Source: Clostridium aquiflavi (GTDB taxonomy: Bacteria; Bacillota; Clostridia; Clostridiales; Clostridiaceae). From it: DNA of 64,000 bases. The stretch spans positions 1 through 64,000 of the forward strand of contig NZ_JAVJAN010000008.1 in the NCBI RefSeq assembly GCF_031344075.1, written 5' to 3'. This document shows positions 1 through 7,745 of the stretch, in pieces. Within the stretch, counting starts at the first letter, position 1. Each line of letters begins with the position of its first letter. Both the position numbers and the translations under genes were made by a program. The notes under the pieces are model-generated. The model was not told where the DNA came from. It ran no database searches and was given only the letters and a program-made list of their open reading frames with translations.

Positions 1-120
1 GCAATTTTATATTGGGAGCAAGCTAAAATGGGACTATACTCATTTTAGCATTCCTAAGTTCAATTACTCAGCCCACTTTGCTTATGCATATATCAACACT
101 TTGCTAAAACATAGCCTAAA
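1..120. repeat. MITE-like dispersed repeat, copy 1 (truncated by window edge)
   Basis: This is the right half of a repeat that continues off the left edge. It holds an internal hairpin whose arms are GCTAAAATG and CATTTTAGC (about 24-50) and ends in the inverted-end motif CTAAAACATAGCC near 105-117. The stretch is nearly identical to 1207-1305 and, inverted, to 35975-36075. No coding potential is visible. It lies directly upstream of the HAD gene at 152. Confidence 0.7.
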
Positions 121-151
121 TTAAAAGTACAAGCACTTTAAGGAGGACTTT

Positions 152-940
152 ATGATAAAATTAATCGCAACAGATATGGATGGAACTTTATTAGATGAAA
201 AAGGACATTTACCAGAAAGCTTCACAGAAGTTTTAGATTTAATAACAGAAAAAGATGTTAAATTAGTTATAGCTAGCGGTAGACCATATGCTACATTACA
301 AACAAACTTTGGTCCAATAGCTAATAAACTATCATATATTACTGATAACGGAGCATTAGTATATGATAATAATAAATTAATATTTAAGGATGTTATAGAA
401 AAGAACTTGGTACAAGATATAATAAAAACAGCTAAAAATATAGAAAATACTACTATAGTATTATGTGGAGCAGAATGTGCTTATATAGAAAATTGTTCTG
501 AAGAATACTTAAAAGAAATACAAAAATATTATGTAAAATATGAAGTTGTTGAAGATATATCTAAAGTTGAAGATGATATAATCAAAGTTACTATATGTGA
601 TTTAGATCACGCAATCAAAAATTCAAATCCAGTTATAAATCCATTATTCGGAAATGACTTAAACGTAGTTGTAGCTGGTGAAATCTGGCTTGATATAATG
701 AATAAAACAGTAAATAAAGGTACTGCTTTAAGAAAAATAATGGAAGCTGATAATATCTCAAAAGAAGAAACAATGGCATTTGGAGATTACTATAATGATA
801 TAGAAATGTTAAATGAAGCTGACTTTAGCTTTGTTATGAAAAATGCTCCAGAAGACATGAAACAACATGCAAAATACATAGCAGAAAGCAATGAAGATTA
901 CGGTGTATTAGGAGCTATAATGGAACATGTGGTTCTATAA
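152..940 (+). CDS. HAD-superfamily hydrolase, Cof/YidA type sugar-phosphate phosphatase
   Basis: This 262-residue soluble protein is a probable phosphatase of the Cof subfamily (HAD class IIB). The N-terminus carries motif I DMDGTLLDE (residues 8-16) with both catalytic aspartates. Motif II is the serine in IASGRP (about 40-45). Motif IV is GDYYNDIEM (about 214-222), the Mg-binding acidic pair. Length is typical of the family. The ATG follows AAGGAGG with good spacing. Family members dephosphorylate sugar phosphates, FMN or PLP, and the substrate cannot be read from sequence. It is a single gene between two dispersed repeats, so no pathway context is available. Function class is secure; substrate is unknown. 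Confidence 0.9.
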   Translation: MIKLIATDMDGTLLDEKGHLPESFTEVLDLITEKDVKLVIASGRPYATLQTNFGPIANKLSYITDNGALVYDNNKLIFKDVIEKNLVQDIIKTAKNIENTTIVLCGAECAYIENCSEEYLKEIQKYYVKYEVVEDISKVEDDIIKVTICDLDHAIKNSNPVINPLFGNDLNVVVAGEIWLDIMNKTVNKGTALRKIMEADNISKEETMAFGDYYNDIEMLNEADFSFVMKNAPEDMKQHAKYIAESNEDYGVLGAIMEHVVL

Positions 941-1008
941 TATCCAAGTGTTAATATATGCATAAATTGAAACTTAAATAATTCCTTGCATAGAAAAGGA
1001 ATAACATT

Positions 1009-1086
1009 ATGGAAATGGCAATTTTTACAACATTTTTAGCTACCGAAGTAGTTCTTTATTCAGTTGCTAAAAATAAAGGTAAGTAA
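1009..1086 (+). CDS. Possible 25-residue hydrophobic microprotein
   Basis: This short ORF has an ATG eight bases after AAAAGGA and encodes a 25-residue peptide: hydrophobic residues 4-19 (AIFTTFLATEVVLYSV) followed by a basic tail (AKNKGK). That is the shape of a small single-span membrane peptide. It sits in the 360-base gap between the HAD gene and the converging dehydrogenase gene, flanked by repeat fragments (about 948-968 and 1115-1318). I recognise no family. It may be a real membrane microprotein or type I toxin-like peptide, or a chance ORF. The decent ribosome binding site is the main support. Confidence 0.4.
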   Translation: MEMAIFTTFLATEVVLYSVAKNKGK

Positions 1087-1114
1087 TTTTTCTCTGTATA
1101 TAAAATAAATACCT

Positions 1115-1318
1115 TGTAAAGTATGTGTTAATATATGTAATAGGCAAATTGGCATTGTAATTGGACTTTGAGAATACTTAATGAGTATTGTCACATTTAC
1201 TGCTTGTCTTAATTTTATATTAGGAACAAGCTAAAATGGGACAATACTCATTTTAGCATTCCTAAGTTCAATTACTCAGTCCACTTTGCTTATACATATA
1301 TTAACGCTCTACTCTATT
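1115..1318. repeat. MITE-like dispersed repeat, copy 2
   Basis: This copy shares about 95 bases with copy 1 at only a few mismatches (1207-1305), including the hairpin GCTAAAATG/CATTTTAGC and the block around TCAATTACTCAG. The left end (GTGTTAATATATGTAATAGGC, about 1124-1144) and the right end (CTTATACATATATTAACG) are imperfect inverted copies. The right end runs into the dehydrogenase gene and contributes its last codons and stop. A short similar fragment, GTGTTAATATATGCATAA, lies at about 951-968. Confidence 0.65.
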
Positions 1319-2260
1319 TTTCATTTCACCCTTATTATAAACTCTTATGTTTTCTAATAAGTCATTAAATAATCTGTTTCTAGCCTCTTCACTTGCCCAT
1401 GCTATATGAGGACTTAAAACTAATTTTTCTTTATTTTTAACACTTAATAATGGATTGTTTTCTGGAATTGGCTCTATTTCAAATACATCTAAGCCTGCAC
1501 CACCTATTAAGTTTTCATCTATAGCCTTTGCTAAATCTGCATCCACTACTATTGGACCTCTTCCCATATTAATTAGTATGCTATATTCTTTCATTTTCTT
1601 AAATGCTTCATGATTCATTAATCCTTTTGTATTTTCATTTAGTGGAGCATGTATAGATATTACATCCGCTTTCTCTAATAATTCTTCAAAAGACACCCTG
1701 TCATATTCTGAATTTGAGTTCTTTCCTGAAGTTGAATAGTAAACCACTTTACATCCAAATGCATCTGCAATTTTAGCAACTCTTTTTCCAATAGCTCCAA
1801 GTCCAATTATTCCCCATACCTTACCATCAATATCTTTATAAACTTCATCTACATTGGTAAAGATATTAGATCTTGAATATTCTTTAGATTTAACATAATT
1901 ATCAAAATATGAAATCTTATCATATAAATTAAGTGCCATAGCAAAAGTATGTTGTGCTACTGTATTTGTAGAATATCCAGCTACATTAGTTACTGCTATA
2001 TTATTTTCTTTAGCATACTTTATATCTATATTATTAAATCCAGTTGCCATTTCACAGATTAATTCTAAATTTTTAGCATTCTTTAAATTATTTTCATTTA
2101 ATACAACTTTATTAGTTAATACTATATTGGCATTTTCTATTCTTTCTTCCACTTCATTCCTTGAAGTTAAATCATAATATGTTACCTTGCCAAATTCGTT
2201 AAGTTTTGAAAAATCTACATTTCCTAATGTTTTTCCATCAAGTACTACTATTTGCTTCAT
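1301..2260 (-). CDS. D-isomer-specific 2-hydroxyacid dehydrogenase
   Basis: This 319-residue NAD(P)-dependent oxidoreductase probably reduces hydroxypyruvate, glyoxylate or a related 2-keto acid. The Rossmann motif GLGAIG is at residues 153-158. The catalytic arginine is R234 in MGRGP, the acid is in FEIEP (260-264) and the catalytic histidine is H285 in SPHIAW. The N-terminal domain carries the usual ATGFNNID stretch. Length is typical. The gene converges on the HAD gene and diverges from the PrmA-like gene at 2472. The last residues and the stop codon fall in the end of a dispersed repeat, so the native C-terminus may have been slightly altered. The exact substrate is undetermined. Confidence 0.88.
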   Translation of the reverse strand: MKQIVVLDGKTLGNVDFSKLNEFGKVTYYDLTSRNEVEERIENANIVLTNKVVLNENNLKNAKNLELICEMATGFNNIDIKYAKENNIAVTNVAGYSTNTVAQHTFAMALNLYDKISYFDNYVKSKEYSRSNIFTNVDEVYKDIDGKVWGIIGLGAIGKRVAKIADAFGCKVVYYSTSGKNSNSEYDRVSFEELLEKADVISIHAPLNENTKGLMNHEAFKKMKEYSILINMGRGPIVVDADLAKAIDENLIGGAGLDVFEIEPIPENNPLLSVKNKEKLVLSPHIAWASEEARNRLFNDLLENIRVYNKGEMKNRVER

Positions 2261-2410
2261 AAAAATAAGACCCCTCTCTATACTTCAATTAATTTTTATT
2301 ATATCATAAGCTACATTATTTAAAACTATTCTCACTTTAAATTTCCGTATTGTATCATGTATGCCTTAATGTTAAACTTTATCTAAGAATACAAATTTGT
2401 AAAACAAATT

Positions 2411-2440
2411 ATCTTTTAAGTTAATATTAACTTAAAAGAT
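2411..2440. promoter_or_regulatory. Perfect 30-bp palindrome in divergent promoter region
   Basis: The 30 bases are their own reverse complement with no loop: the half-site is ATCTTTTAAGTTAAT. It lies 31 bases before the ATG of the PrmA-like gene and about 150 bases before the diverging dehydrogenase. There is no T-tract after it, so it is not a terminator. It resembles a dimeric repressor operator, but I cannot assign the protein. Confidence 0.55.
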
Positions 2441-2471
2441 ATCAACAAATTCAAATACAAGGAGATTTTTT

Positions 2472-3335
2472 ATGTTTATTATTACTTACAAAATACCATA
2501 TCAAAATGTAGACACTTCTATTGAAAAACTTCAATTCAATGATATTTTTAATGTGTTTTACGAAAGTCCACTAGAAATAACTACAGATGAATTTGGATAT
2601 GGATTTATAGAAAAAGATGATGTTATTATCGACTTCAAAGTAGCTTTTGATGGTGATGAATGTGCTCTTAATGACTTTACAAACAAAGTTAATTCTATTC
2701 TTGAATTAACGCCAGACAATATGGTTGAAGAAAATTATAATTATGAAGAAACACATTTTCCTGCTATACATATAGATGACACTTGGGTAATAGCTTCTCC
2801 GGAAGAAGATTTTCCTGAAAAACAAAAAATAAATTTTATATCTCAAGGTGCTTTTGGAACTGGAATGCATGAAACCACTCAAGATATATTAAGATATATT
2901 TTATCACAAGATTTCACTGGATTAGATGTATTAGATATAGGTACTGGTTCTGGAATACTTTCATTAGCTACAAGTGTTAAAAATGCTAAAAGAGTATGTG
3001 CTTTAGATATTAGAGATGTACATGAAGAAATAGAATTCAACTCATCTTTAAATAACATTACTAATATTGAGACTTTTGTTGGTGATGCTTTAAGTAATGA
3101 AGTAGTTATAGATGGCACTTTTCATTGGATATACATAAATATAGGTGGAGAAGAAACTGAAATGTTTATGGATTATATAAATGATCATATAAAAGAAAAT
3201 GGTAAGCTTTTAGTTTCAGGCTTAGTTGAATGGAGTTTTGATTCTGTTAAAGATAAAGTTGAAGCTAAAGGATATATTATGGAACATAAAATTCAAACAA
3301 ACGAATGGTGTACAGCAATATTTAATAGAAAATAA
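2472..3335 (+). CDS. PrmA-like SAM-dependent methyltransferase
   Basis: This 287-residue class I methyltransferase resembles ribosomal protein L11 methyltransferase (PrmA). FGTGMHETT (about residues 131-139) is the PrmA hallmark. Motif I is LDIGTGSGI (about 155-163), and a SAM-ribose acidic residue lies in ALDIRD. The catalytic region reads WIYINIGGEE, where classical PrmA has an ANI-type motif, so the substrate may not be L11. The N-terminal 100 residues are divergent from PrmA. AAGGAG ends eight bases before the ATG. In Firmicutes prmA normally sits by dnaJ; this gene stands alone, which suggests a paralogue with another substrate. Fold is certain, target protein uncertain. Confidence 0.75.
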   Translation: MFIITYKIPYQNVDTSIEKLQFNDIFNVFYESPLEITTDEFGYGFIEKDDVIIDFKVAFDGDECALNDFTNKVNSILELTPDNMVEENYNYEETHFPAIHIDDTWVIASPEEDFPEKQKINFISQGAFGTGMHETTQDILRYILSQDFTGLDVLDIGTGSGILSLATSVKNAKRVCALDIRDVHEEIEFNSSLNNITNIETFVGDALSNEVVIDGTFHWIYINIGGEETEMFMDYINDHIKENGKLLVSGLVEWSFDSVKDKVEAKGYIMEHKIQTNEWCTAIFNRK

Positions 3336-3340
3336 CTCTC

Positions 3341-3495
3341 TAATAGGCTATGTTTTAATATCTTGTTGATTATTTATAAATAAAGTGGACTGAGCGGTGG
3401 GCTTAAGTATACTAACATAAGTATTGTTAAATTCCAATTACAATTCCACTTAAATTATTGTATATATCAACATCTATTTAAAACATAGCCTATTA
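3341..3495. repeat. MITE-like dispersed repeat, copy 3
   Basis: This 155-bp element has near-perfect inverted ends: TAATAGGCTATGTTTTAA on the left and its complement, ending GCCTATTA, on the right. The subterminal AAAGTGGACTGAG and CAATTACAATTCCACTT blocks match other copies. It starts six bases after the stop of the methyltransferase gene. No ORF is present. Confidence 0.75.
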
Positions 3496-3552
3496 ATTTA
3501 ATTACATATCTGCTTATTTCATTATTTATGTTTTTTATTTAAATATATATCC

Positions 3553-4260
3553 TCAATCCTCTGTAATTCTTAGCATCCTATATCCTATCCCTATATGAGT
3601 TTGTATATATTTGGGTTTTGAAGGTTTTTCTTCTATTTTCTTTCTTAAAGTTGCCATAAAAACACGTAATGATGGTGTATCATTAGGTAAAGTATTTCCC
3701 CATACCTCTTTTAATATAAAATTATGAGTAAGCACTCTTCCTACATTTTTAGCTAAAAGACATATCAATCTATATTCAATAGGTGTTAAATGAATTTCCT
3801 CATCTTTAATAAATACACATCTTGCTGCGTAATCAATCTTTAAATCTCCATTAATAAATAAATTACTGTTTTCGCCTTGTCCACTATTAACATAATTAAT
3901 TCTTCTTAAGCTCACACGTAATCTTGCTAACAGTTCTTCAACACTAAATGGTTTAGTTAAATAATCATCAGCTCCACAATCAAGTGCTTCAATCTTATCT
4001 CTATCTTCACTACGTGCACTAACTACTATAATTGGAACATTCGACCATGTACGTATTCTCTTTATAATTTCTATTCCATCCATATCTGGTAACCCTAAAT
4101 CTAAGATAACAATGTCAGGTACATATGAAACAGCTTCTCGAATTGCAGCTTCACCATTTTCAGCTACATGATACTTATAGTTTTCAGTCTCTAATGTTAT
4201 AGTAATTAAATTTCTAACAGCTTTATCATCTTCTACAACTAAAATTTGTGGTTTATTCAC
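3553..4260 (-). CDS. kdpE: KdpE, potassium-response regulator
   Basis: This OmpR-family response regulator of the KdpDE two-component system has 235 residues from a GTG start. The receiver domain has the acidic pair after LVVED, the phospho-acceptor aspartate in VILDLGLPD and the lysine in LTKPF. The C-terminal winged helix has the HLTPIEYRLICLLA and TLRKKI segments. I chose GTG 4260 because AGGAGG lies eight bases before it, inside the kdpD 3' end; a longer frame to 4296 has no such signal. The gene overlaps the kdpD stop by eight bases, so translation is probably coupled. Its likely targets are the two matching boxes at 7043 and 11736. Confidence 0.92.
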   Translation of the reverse strand: MNKPQILVVEDDKAVRNLITITLETENYKYHVAENGEAAIREAVSYVPDIVILDLGLPDMDGIEIIKRIRTWSNVPIIVVSARSEDRDKIEALDCGADDYLTKPFSVEELLARLRVSLRRINYVNSGQGENSNLFINGDLKIDYAARCVFIKDEEIHLTPIEYRLICLLAKNVGRVLTHNFILKEVWGNTLPNDTPSLRVFMATLRKKIEEKPSKPKYIQTHIGIGYRMLRITED

Positions 4261-6955
4261 TATAAATAACCTCCTCACATTGTAATGTAAAACCAAATAT
4301 AGTTCCTTTAGGTTCGTTGTCTCTTACATAAACTTCTCCACCATGAGCATTTATTATTGACTTACATAATGATAATCCCAAACCAAGCCCTCTTCTTCCA
4401 TCTGCACTAGCGCTATTTAATGTAAAAAACATATCAAACAATTTTCCTTTCATTGAATCCTCAATTCCACATCCATCATCACTTATTTCAATCACTACAC
4501 TTTTGCCTTGCTTTTTTCCAAATATTTTAATATTTGAACCTTTGGGAGTATATTTCACAGCATTATTTACAATATTAATTATTACTTGAATAATTAATCT
4601 AGAATCCATTTTAGCCATCAATAATTCATCATCTACTTCAACTTCAATATTATAGTCTGAGCTTTCTCTATTAATATGTTGAAGTGCTTCTTGTATGACT
4701 TCATCTATTAATTCTGGTTGTAATTTTATATTCATTGTACCATTTTCAATACGAGTTACAGACAATAAATTTTCTACTAAATTAATAAGCCACATAGAAT
4801 CATCATAAATATCTGTATACAACCTCTGTTTTCTATCTTCATTTAATATTCTAGAATTTCCCATTAAAATTCCAGCATTCCCAGATATACTTGTAAGAGG
4901 TGTACGTAAATCATGTGAAATAGCTCTTAATAAATTAGACCTTAGTTTTTCTTGTTCTGCTTTCATATAAATTTCATTTTTAGTTTCATTTATATATTCT
5001 TTTTCTAAAGATAAAGCACTTTCAGCTAAAATTGCTATTAACAAATTCTTTTTAAAAGAATCTAAAGTCTCATCTTTATCTATTGGAATTGCCACTACAG
5101 CAAAAGATTTTTCATGATTTCTTATAGCCATGTAAAGACATTTTGCCCCTGGTAAAGTATTTGTAGTTGCTCCAGCATGTTTTTTATTTTTAAACACCCA
5201 TTGTGCAACGGCTCGTTCATCTTCTGTAATAAAGTCTTTTATATTGATTGTCCTATTTTTTTTAAATACTATAGGTTCTAAAAGTACTTCATTATCAGCA
5301 GGATATAAAATTACTGATTTATCTAATAACTTTTCTATTTGAATAAGTATCTTATTAAAAATTTCTTCCCTATTTTTAGCCATTTGTAACTTTTGACTAG
5401 TTTCCAATAAAACTTCAGTTCTATAAGCTTTTTCAGCAGATTGTTTAGCCTCTATCTTTACTCTAGTAGCTAGTTTACTTGATATTATTGACGAAACAAG
5501 CATAACAAAAAAAGTTATTGGATAACTTTTATCATATGCTTGAAATGTAAATCTAGGATTAGTAAAAAGAAAATTAAATACCAATACTCCTAATATTGAT
5601 ACCAGTAATCCACAACTTTTACCTGTTGTAGTTATAGATGTTAACAATACACCTAATATATATATATTTATAATATTTGCTTCACTATATCCTAAGTTAT
5701 AAAAAATCATCCCTGTTGCTGTGACAGCTCCTAATATTACTGTTGTTTTTATTAAGTCCATTACAGTAAAATGTGGTAAAGTAATTTTTTTAAGTTTCTC
5801 ATTAGAATTTCTTTTATAAGCTTTTAAATTATCTGGAATAATATATATATCTATGTTTGGCGCAAACTCAGTTAATTTATCAACTAATGTTTTTTTATTA
5901 TTAAACCAACTTTTTTTATTATTAGATCTACCGATTACAATCTTAGATACACCACTTATCTTAGCATACTGAGATATTTGATTTGCCACATCGTCACCAT
6001 AAACTGTAGCTATTTTAGCTCCAAGTTGTTCTGCAAGTTTTAAATTCGTCTCTAATATCTTTTTATTTTCTAAGCTAAGATCTTTGCTATTAGAGGTTTC
6101 TACAAATAATGCTGTAAATAACCCATGAAATGCAAATGCCATTCGTGCAGCTGTTCTAATTACTTTCGTATTGCTTGGTGAACTTGATAAACAAATTAAA
6201 ATGTGTTCTTCTGTATAGTACGTACTTTTTATTTCATCTCTTTTATTTTCAATCTTTTTATTAACAGCATCTGCCGTACGTCTAAGAGCTATTTCTCTTA
6301 ATGCAACCAATTTTTCTTTTGTAAAAAAGTTAATCAATGCCCTGCGTGCTTGATCAGTTTTATATACTTTTCCGTTATCTAATCTAGTAATTAAATCATC
6401 TGGCTCAATATCAACTAGTTCAACTTGATTAGCATTGTCAAATACACTATCAGGAATTCTCTCGCGTACTACTATTCCAGTTATAGATGCTACAATATCA
6501 TTTAAACTTTCTATATGTTGAACATTTATAGTTGTATAAACATCTATTCCATTATTCAACAATTCCTGTATATCTTGATATCTCTTCATATGCCTACATC
6601 CATAAGCATTACTATGAGCTAATTCATCTACTAAAATTAGCTTTGGTTTTCTATTAATTGCAGAATCAAGATCAAATTCATTTAAAGTTATTCCTTTATA
6701 TTTAACTTTTAAATTAGGCAACATTTCTAACCCATCTAAAAGAGCAAGGGTTTCTACTCTAGTATGAGGTTCTATATACCCTGCTACTACATCAATACCT
6801 GAATTCTTAGCTATATGAGCTGCCTCAAGCATTGCATATGTTTTACCTACACCAGCTGCATATCCAAAAAATATCTTTAATTTTCCTTGTTTGTTATTTT
6901 CATCTAGGGATATTTTCTTTAAAATCTCATCAGGATCTGGACGTTCATCTATCAT
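4253..6955 (-). CDS. kdpD: KdpD, potassium/turgor sensor histidine kinase
   Basis: This full-length membrane sensor kinase has 900 residues. Domains in order: KdpD N-terminal ATP-binding domain with Walker A GYAAGVGKT (residues 31-39); a universal-stress-like domain (about 250-370); four closely spaced membrane helices (about 400-500); a GAF-like region; HisKA with the phospho-histidine in ISHDLRTPLTS (about 660-670); and an HATPase domain with GRRGLGLGLSL. The USP domain contains SSS (257-259), exactly 20 residues, then FTALF (280-284), close to the c-di-AMP-binding signature reported for S. aureus KdpD. ATG 6955 follows GAGGTG. It is co-transcribed with kdpE. Confidence 0.95.
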   Translation of the reverse strand: MIDERPDPDEILKKISLDENNKQGKLKIFFGYAAGVGKTYAMLEAAHIAKNSGIDVVAGYIEPHTRVETLALLDGLEMLPNLKVKYKGITLNEFDLDSAINRKPKLILVDELAHSNAYGCRHMKRYQDIQELLNNGIDVYTTINVQHIESLNDIVASITGIVVRERIPDSVFDNANQVELVDIEPDDLITRLDNGKVYKTDQARRALINFFTKEKLVALREIALRRTADAVNKKIENKRDEIKSTYYTEEHILICLSSSPSNTKVIRTAARMAFAFHGLFTALFVETSNSKDLSLENKKILETNLKLAEQLGAKIATVYGDDVANQISQYAKISGVSKIVIGRSNNKKSWFNNKKTLVDKLTEFAPNIDIYIIPDNLKAYKRNSNEKLKKITLPHFTVMDLIKTTVILGAVTATGMIFYNLGYSEANIINIYILGVLLTSITTTGKSCGLLVSILGVLVFNFLFTNPRFTFQAYDKSYPITFFVMLVSSIISSKLATRVKIEAKQSAEKAYRTEVLLETSQKLQMAKNREEIFNKILIQIEKLLDKSVILYPADNEVLLEPIVFKKNRTINIKDFITEDERAVAQWVFKNKKHAGATTNTLPGAKCLYMAIRNHEKSFAVVAIPIDKDETLDSFKKNLLIAILAESALSLEKEYINETKNEIYMKAEQEKLRSNLLRAISHDLRTPLTSISGNAGILMGNSRILNEDRKQRLYTDIYDDSMWLINLVENLLSVTRIENGTMNIKLQPELIDEVIQEALQHINRESSDYNIEVEVDDELLMAKMDSRLIIQVIINIVNNAVKYTPKGSNIKIFGKKQGKSVVIEISDDGCGIEDSMKGKLFDMFFTLNSASADGRRGLGLGLSLCKSIINAHGGEVYVRDNEPKGTIFGFTLQCEEVIYSE

Positions 6956-7042
6956 ATATGTCACCTCAAAATATAATCTACTTATAAATAAATTATACTA
7001 TAGCCAAAATAAATATTTCATAATTATTTTAACTATAGTATA

Positions 7043-7060
7043 AAGATTGTGTTAATATTT
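7043..7060 (-). promoter_or_regulatory. Candidate KdpE box upstream of kdpD
   Basis: AAGATTGTGTTAATATTT differs at one of 18 positions from the box at 11736-11753 upstream of kdpF. Read on the minus strand it is an imperfect direct repeat around TTAACACAATCTT. A TATAAT-like element (minus strand, about 6989-6994) lies downstream, before kdpD. The shared box makes autoregulation of kdpDE by KdpE likely. Confidence 0.6.
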
Positions 7061-7122
7061 TATTTTATATTCATAAAAAGTTGTTTTTACTGCTTTTTGT
7101 ATAATATCAATTCTATCAATAT

Positions 7123-7728
7123 CTATTTTAGAATTCCATCAATAGCAAGATTAACTTCTAATACATTTACTGTTTTTTCTCCTAATACACCAAAAAGTTT
7201 TCCTGAAGTGTATTTATCAATAATCTTTTCTACATCTTTTACTTCCATATTATTATTTTTAGCAATACGATTTATTTGATATTTAGCAGCCGCAACTGAA
7301 ATATGCGGATCCAATCCACTTCCTGAGCAAGTGACTAAATCTACTGGTATTGCTTGTGCATCTTGTTCTGGATGATTTGCTTTTATTTTATCAACTCTTT
7401 CTTGAACAAGAGCTTCGTATTCTTTACTTGCAGGACTTAAATTAGATGGTGCTGAATAAGCTAATTTCTTTCCATTATCATCAACAAAAGTATCTGTATC
7501 AATATTCATAATTCTTCCCCATAAATGTTTTTCATCATTATATTGTTGTGCTAATAATACACTGCCGTATTTTTTACCATTAACTTGTATAATACTTCCA
7601 TTGGCTTGTTTAGGAAATATTAATTGAGAAATTCCTGTTATAAATATTGTATATATACCTCCACACAAAATAGTAAATATTATAAATATTATTAAAGCTT
7701 TAGGAAATACTGCTTTAAATTCCTTCAT
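7123..7728 (-). CDS. kdpC: KdpC subunit of the high-affinity K+-transporting ATPase
   Basis: This 201-residue membrane protein stabilises the KdpFABC complex. It has one N-terminal membrane helix (about residues 10-35, FPKALIIFIIFTILCGGIYT) and a periplasm-side domain with the KdpC signatures LWGR, SNLSPAS, VTCSGSGLDPHIS and AAKYQINRIA. Length is usual. It lies 17 bases after kdpB in the kdpFABC operon. About 160 bases with an operator separate it from kdpD, so kdpDE may also have its own promoter. Confidence 0.95.
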   Translation of the reverse strand: MKEFKAVFPKALIIFIIFTILCGGIYTIFITGISQLIFPKQANGSIIQVNGKKYGSVLLAQQYNDEKHLWGRIMNIDTDTFVDDNGKKLAYSAPSNLSPASKEYEALVQERVDKIKANHPEQDAQAIPVDLVTCSGSGLDPHISVAAAKYQINRIAKNNNMEVKDVEKIIDKYTSGKLFGVLGEKTVNVLEVNLAIDGILK

Positions 7729-7745
7729 TACTAATCATCCTTTCT

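Noticed and set aside
7049..7279. Small plus-strand ORF at the kdpC end
   Set aside because: It overlaps kdpC in antisense and has no convincing ribosome site; the upstream part is explained by the kdpD control region.
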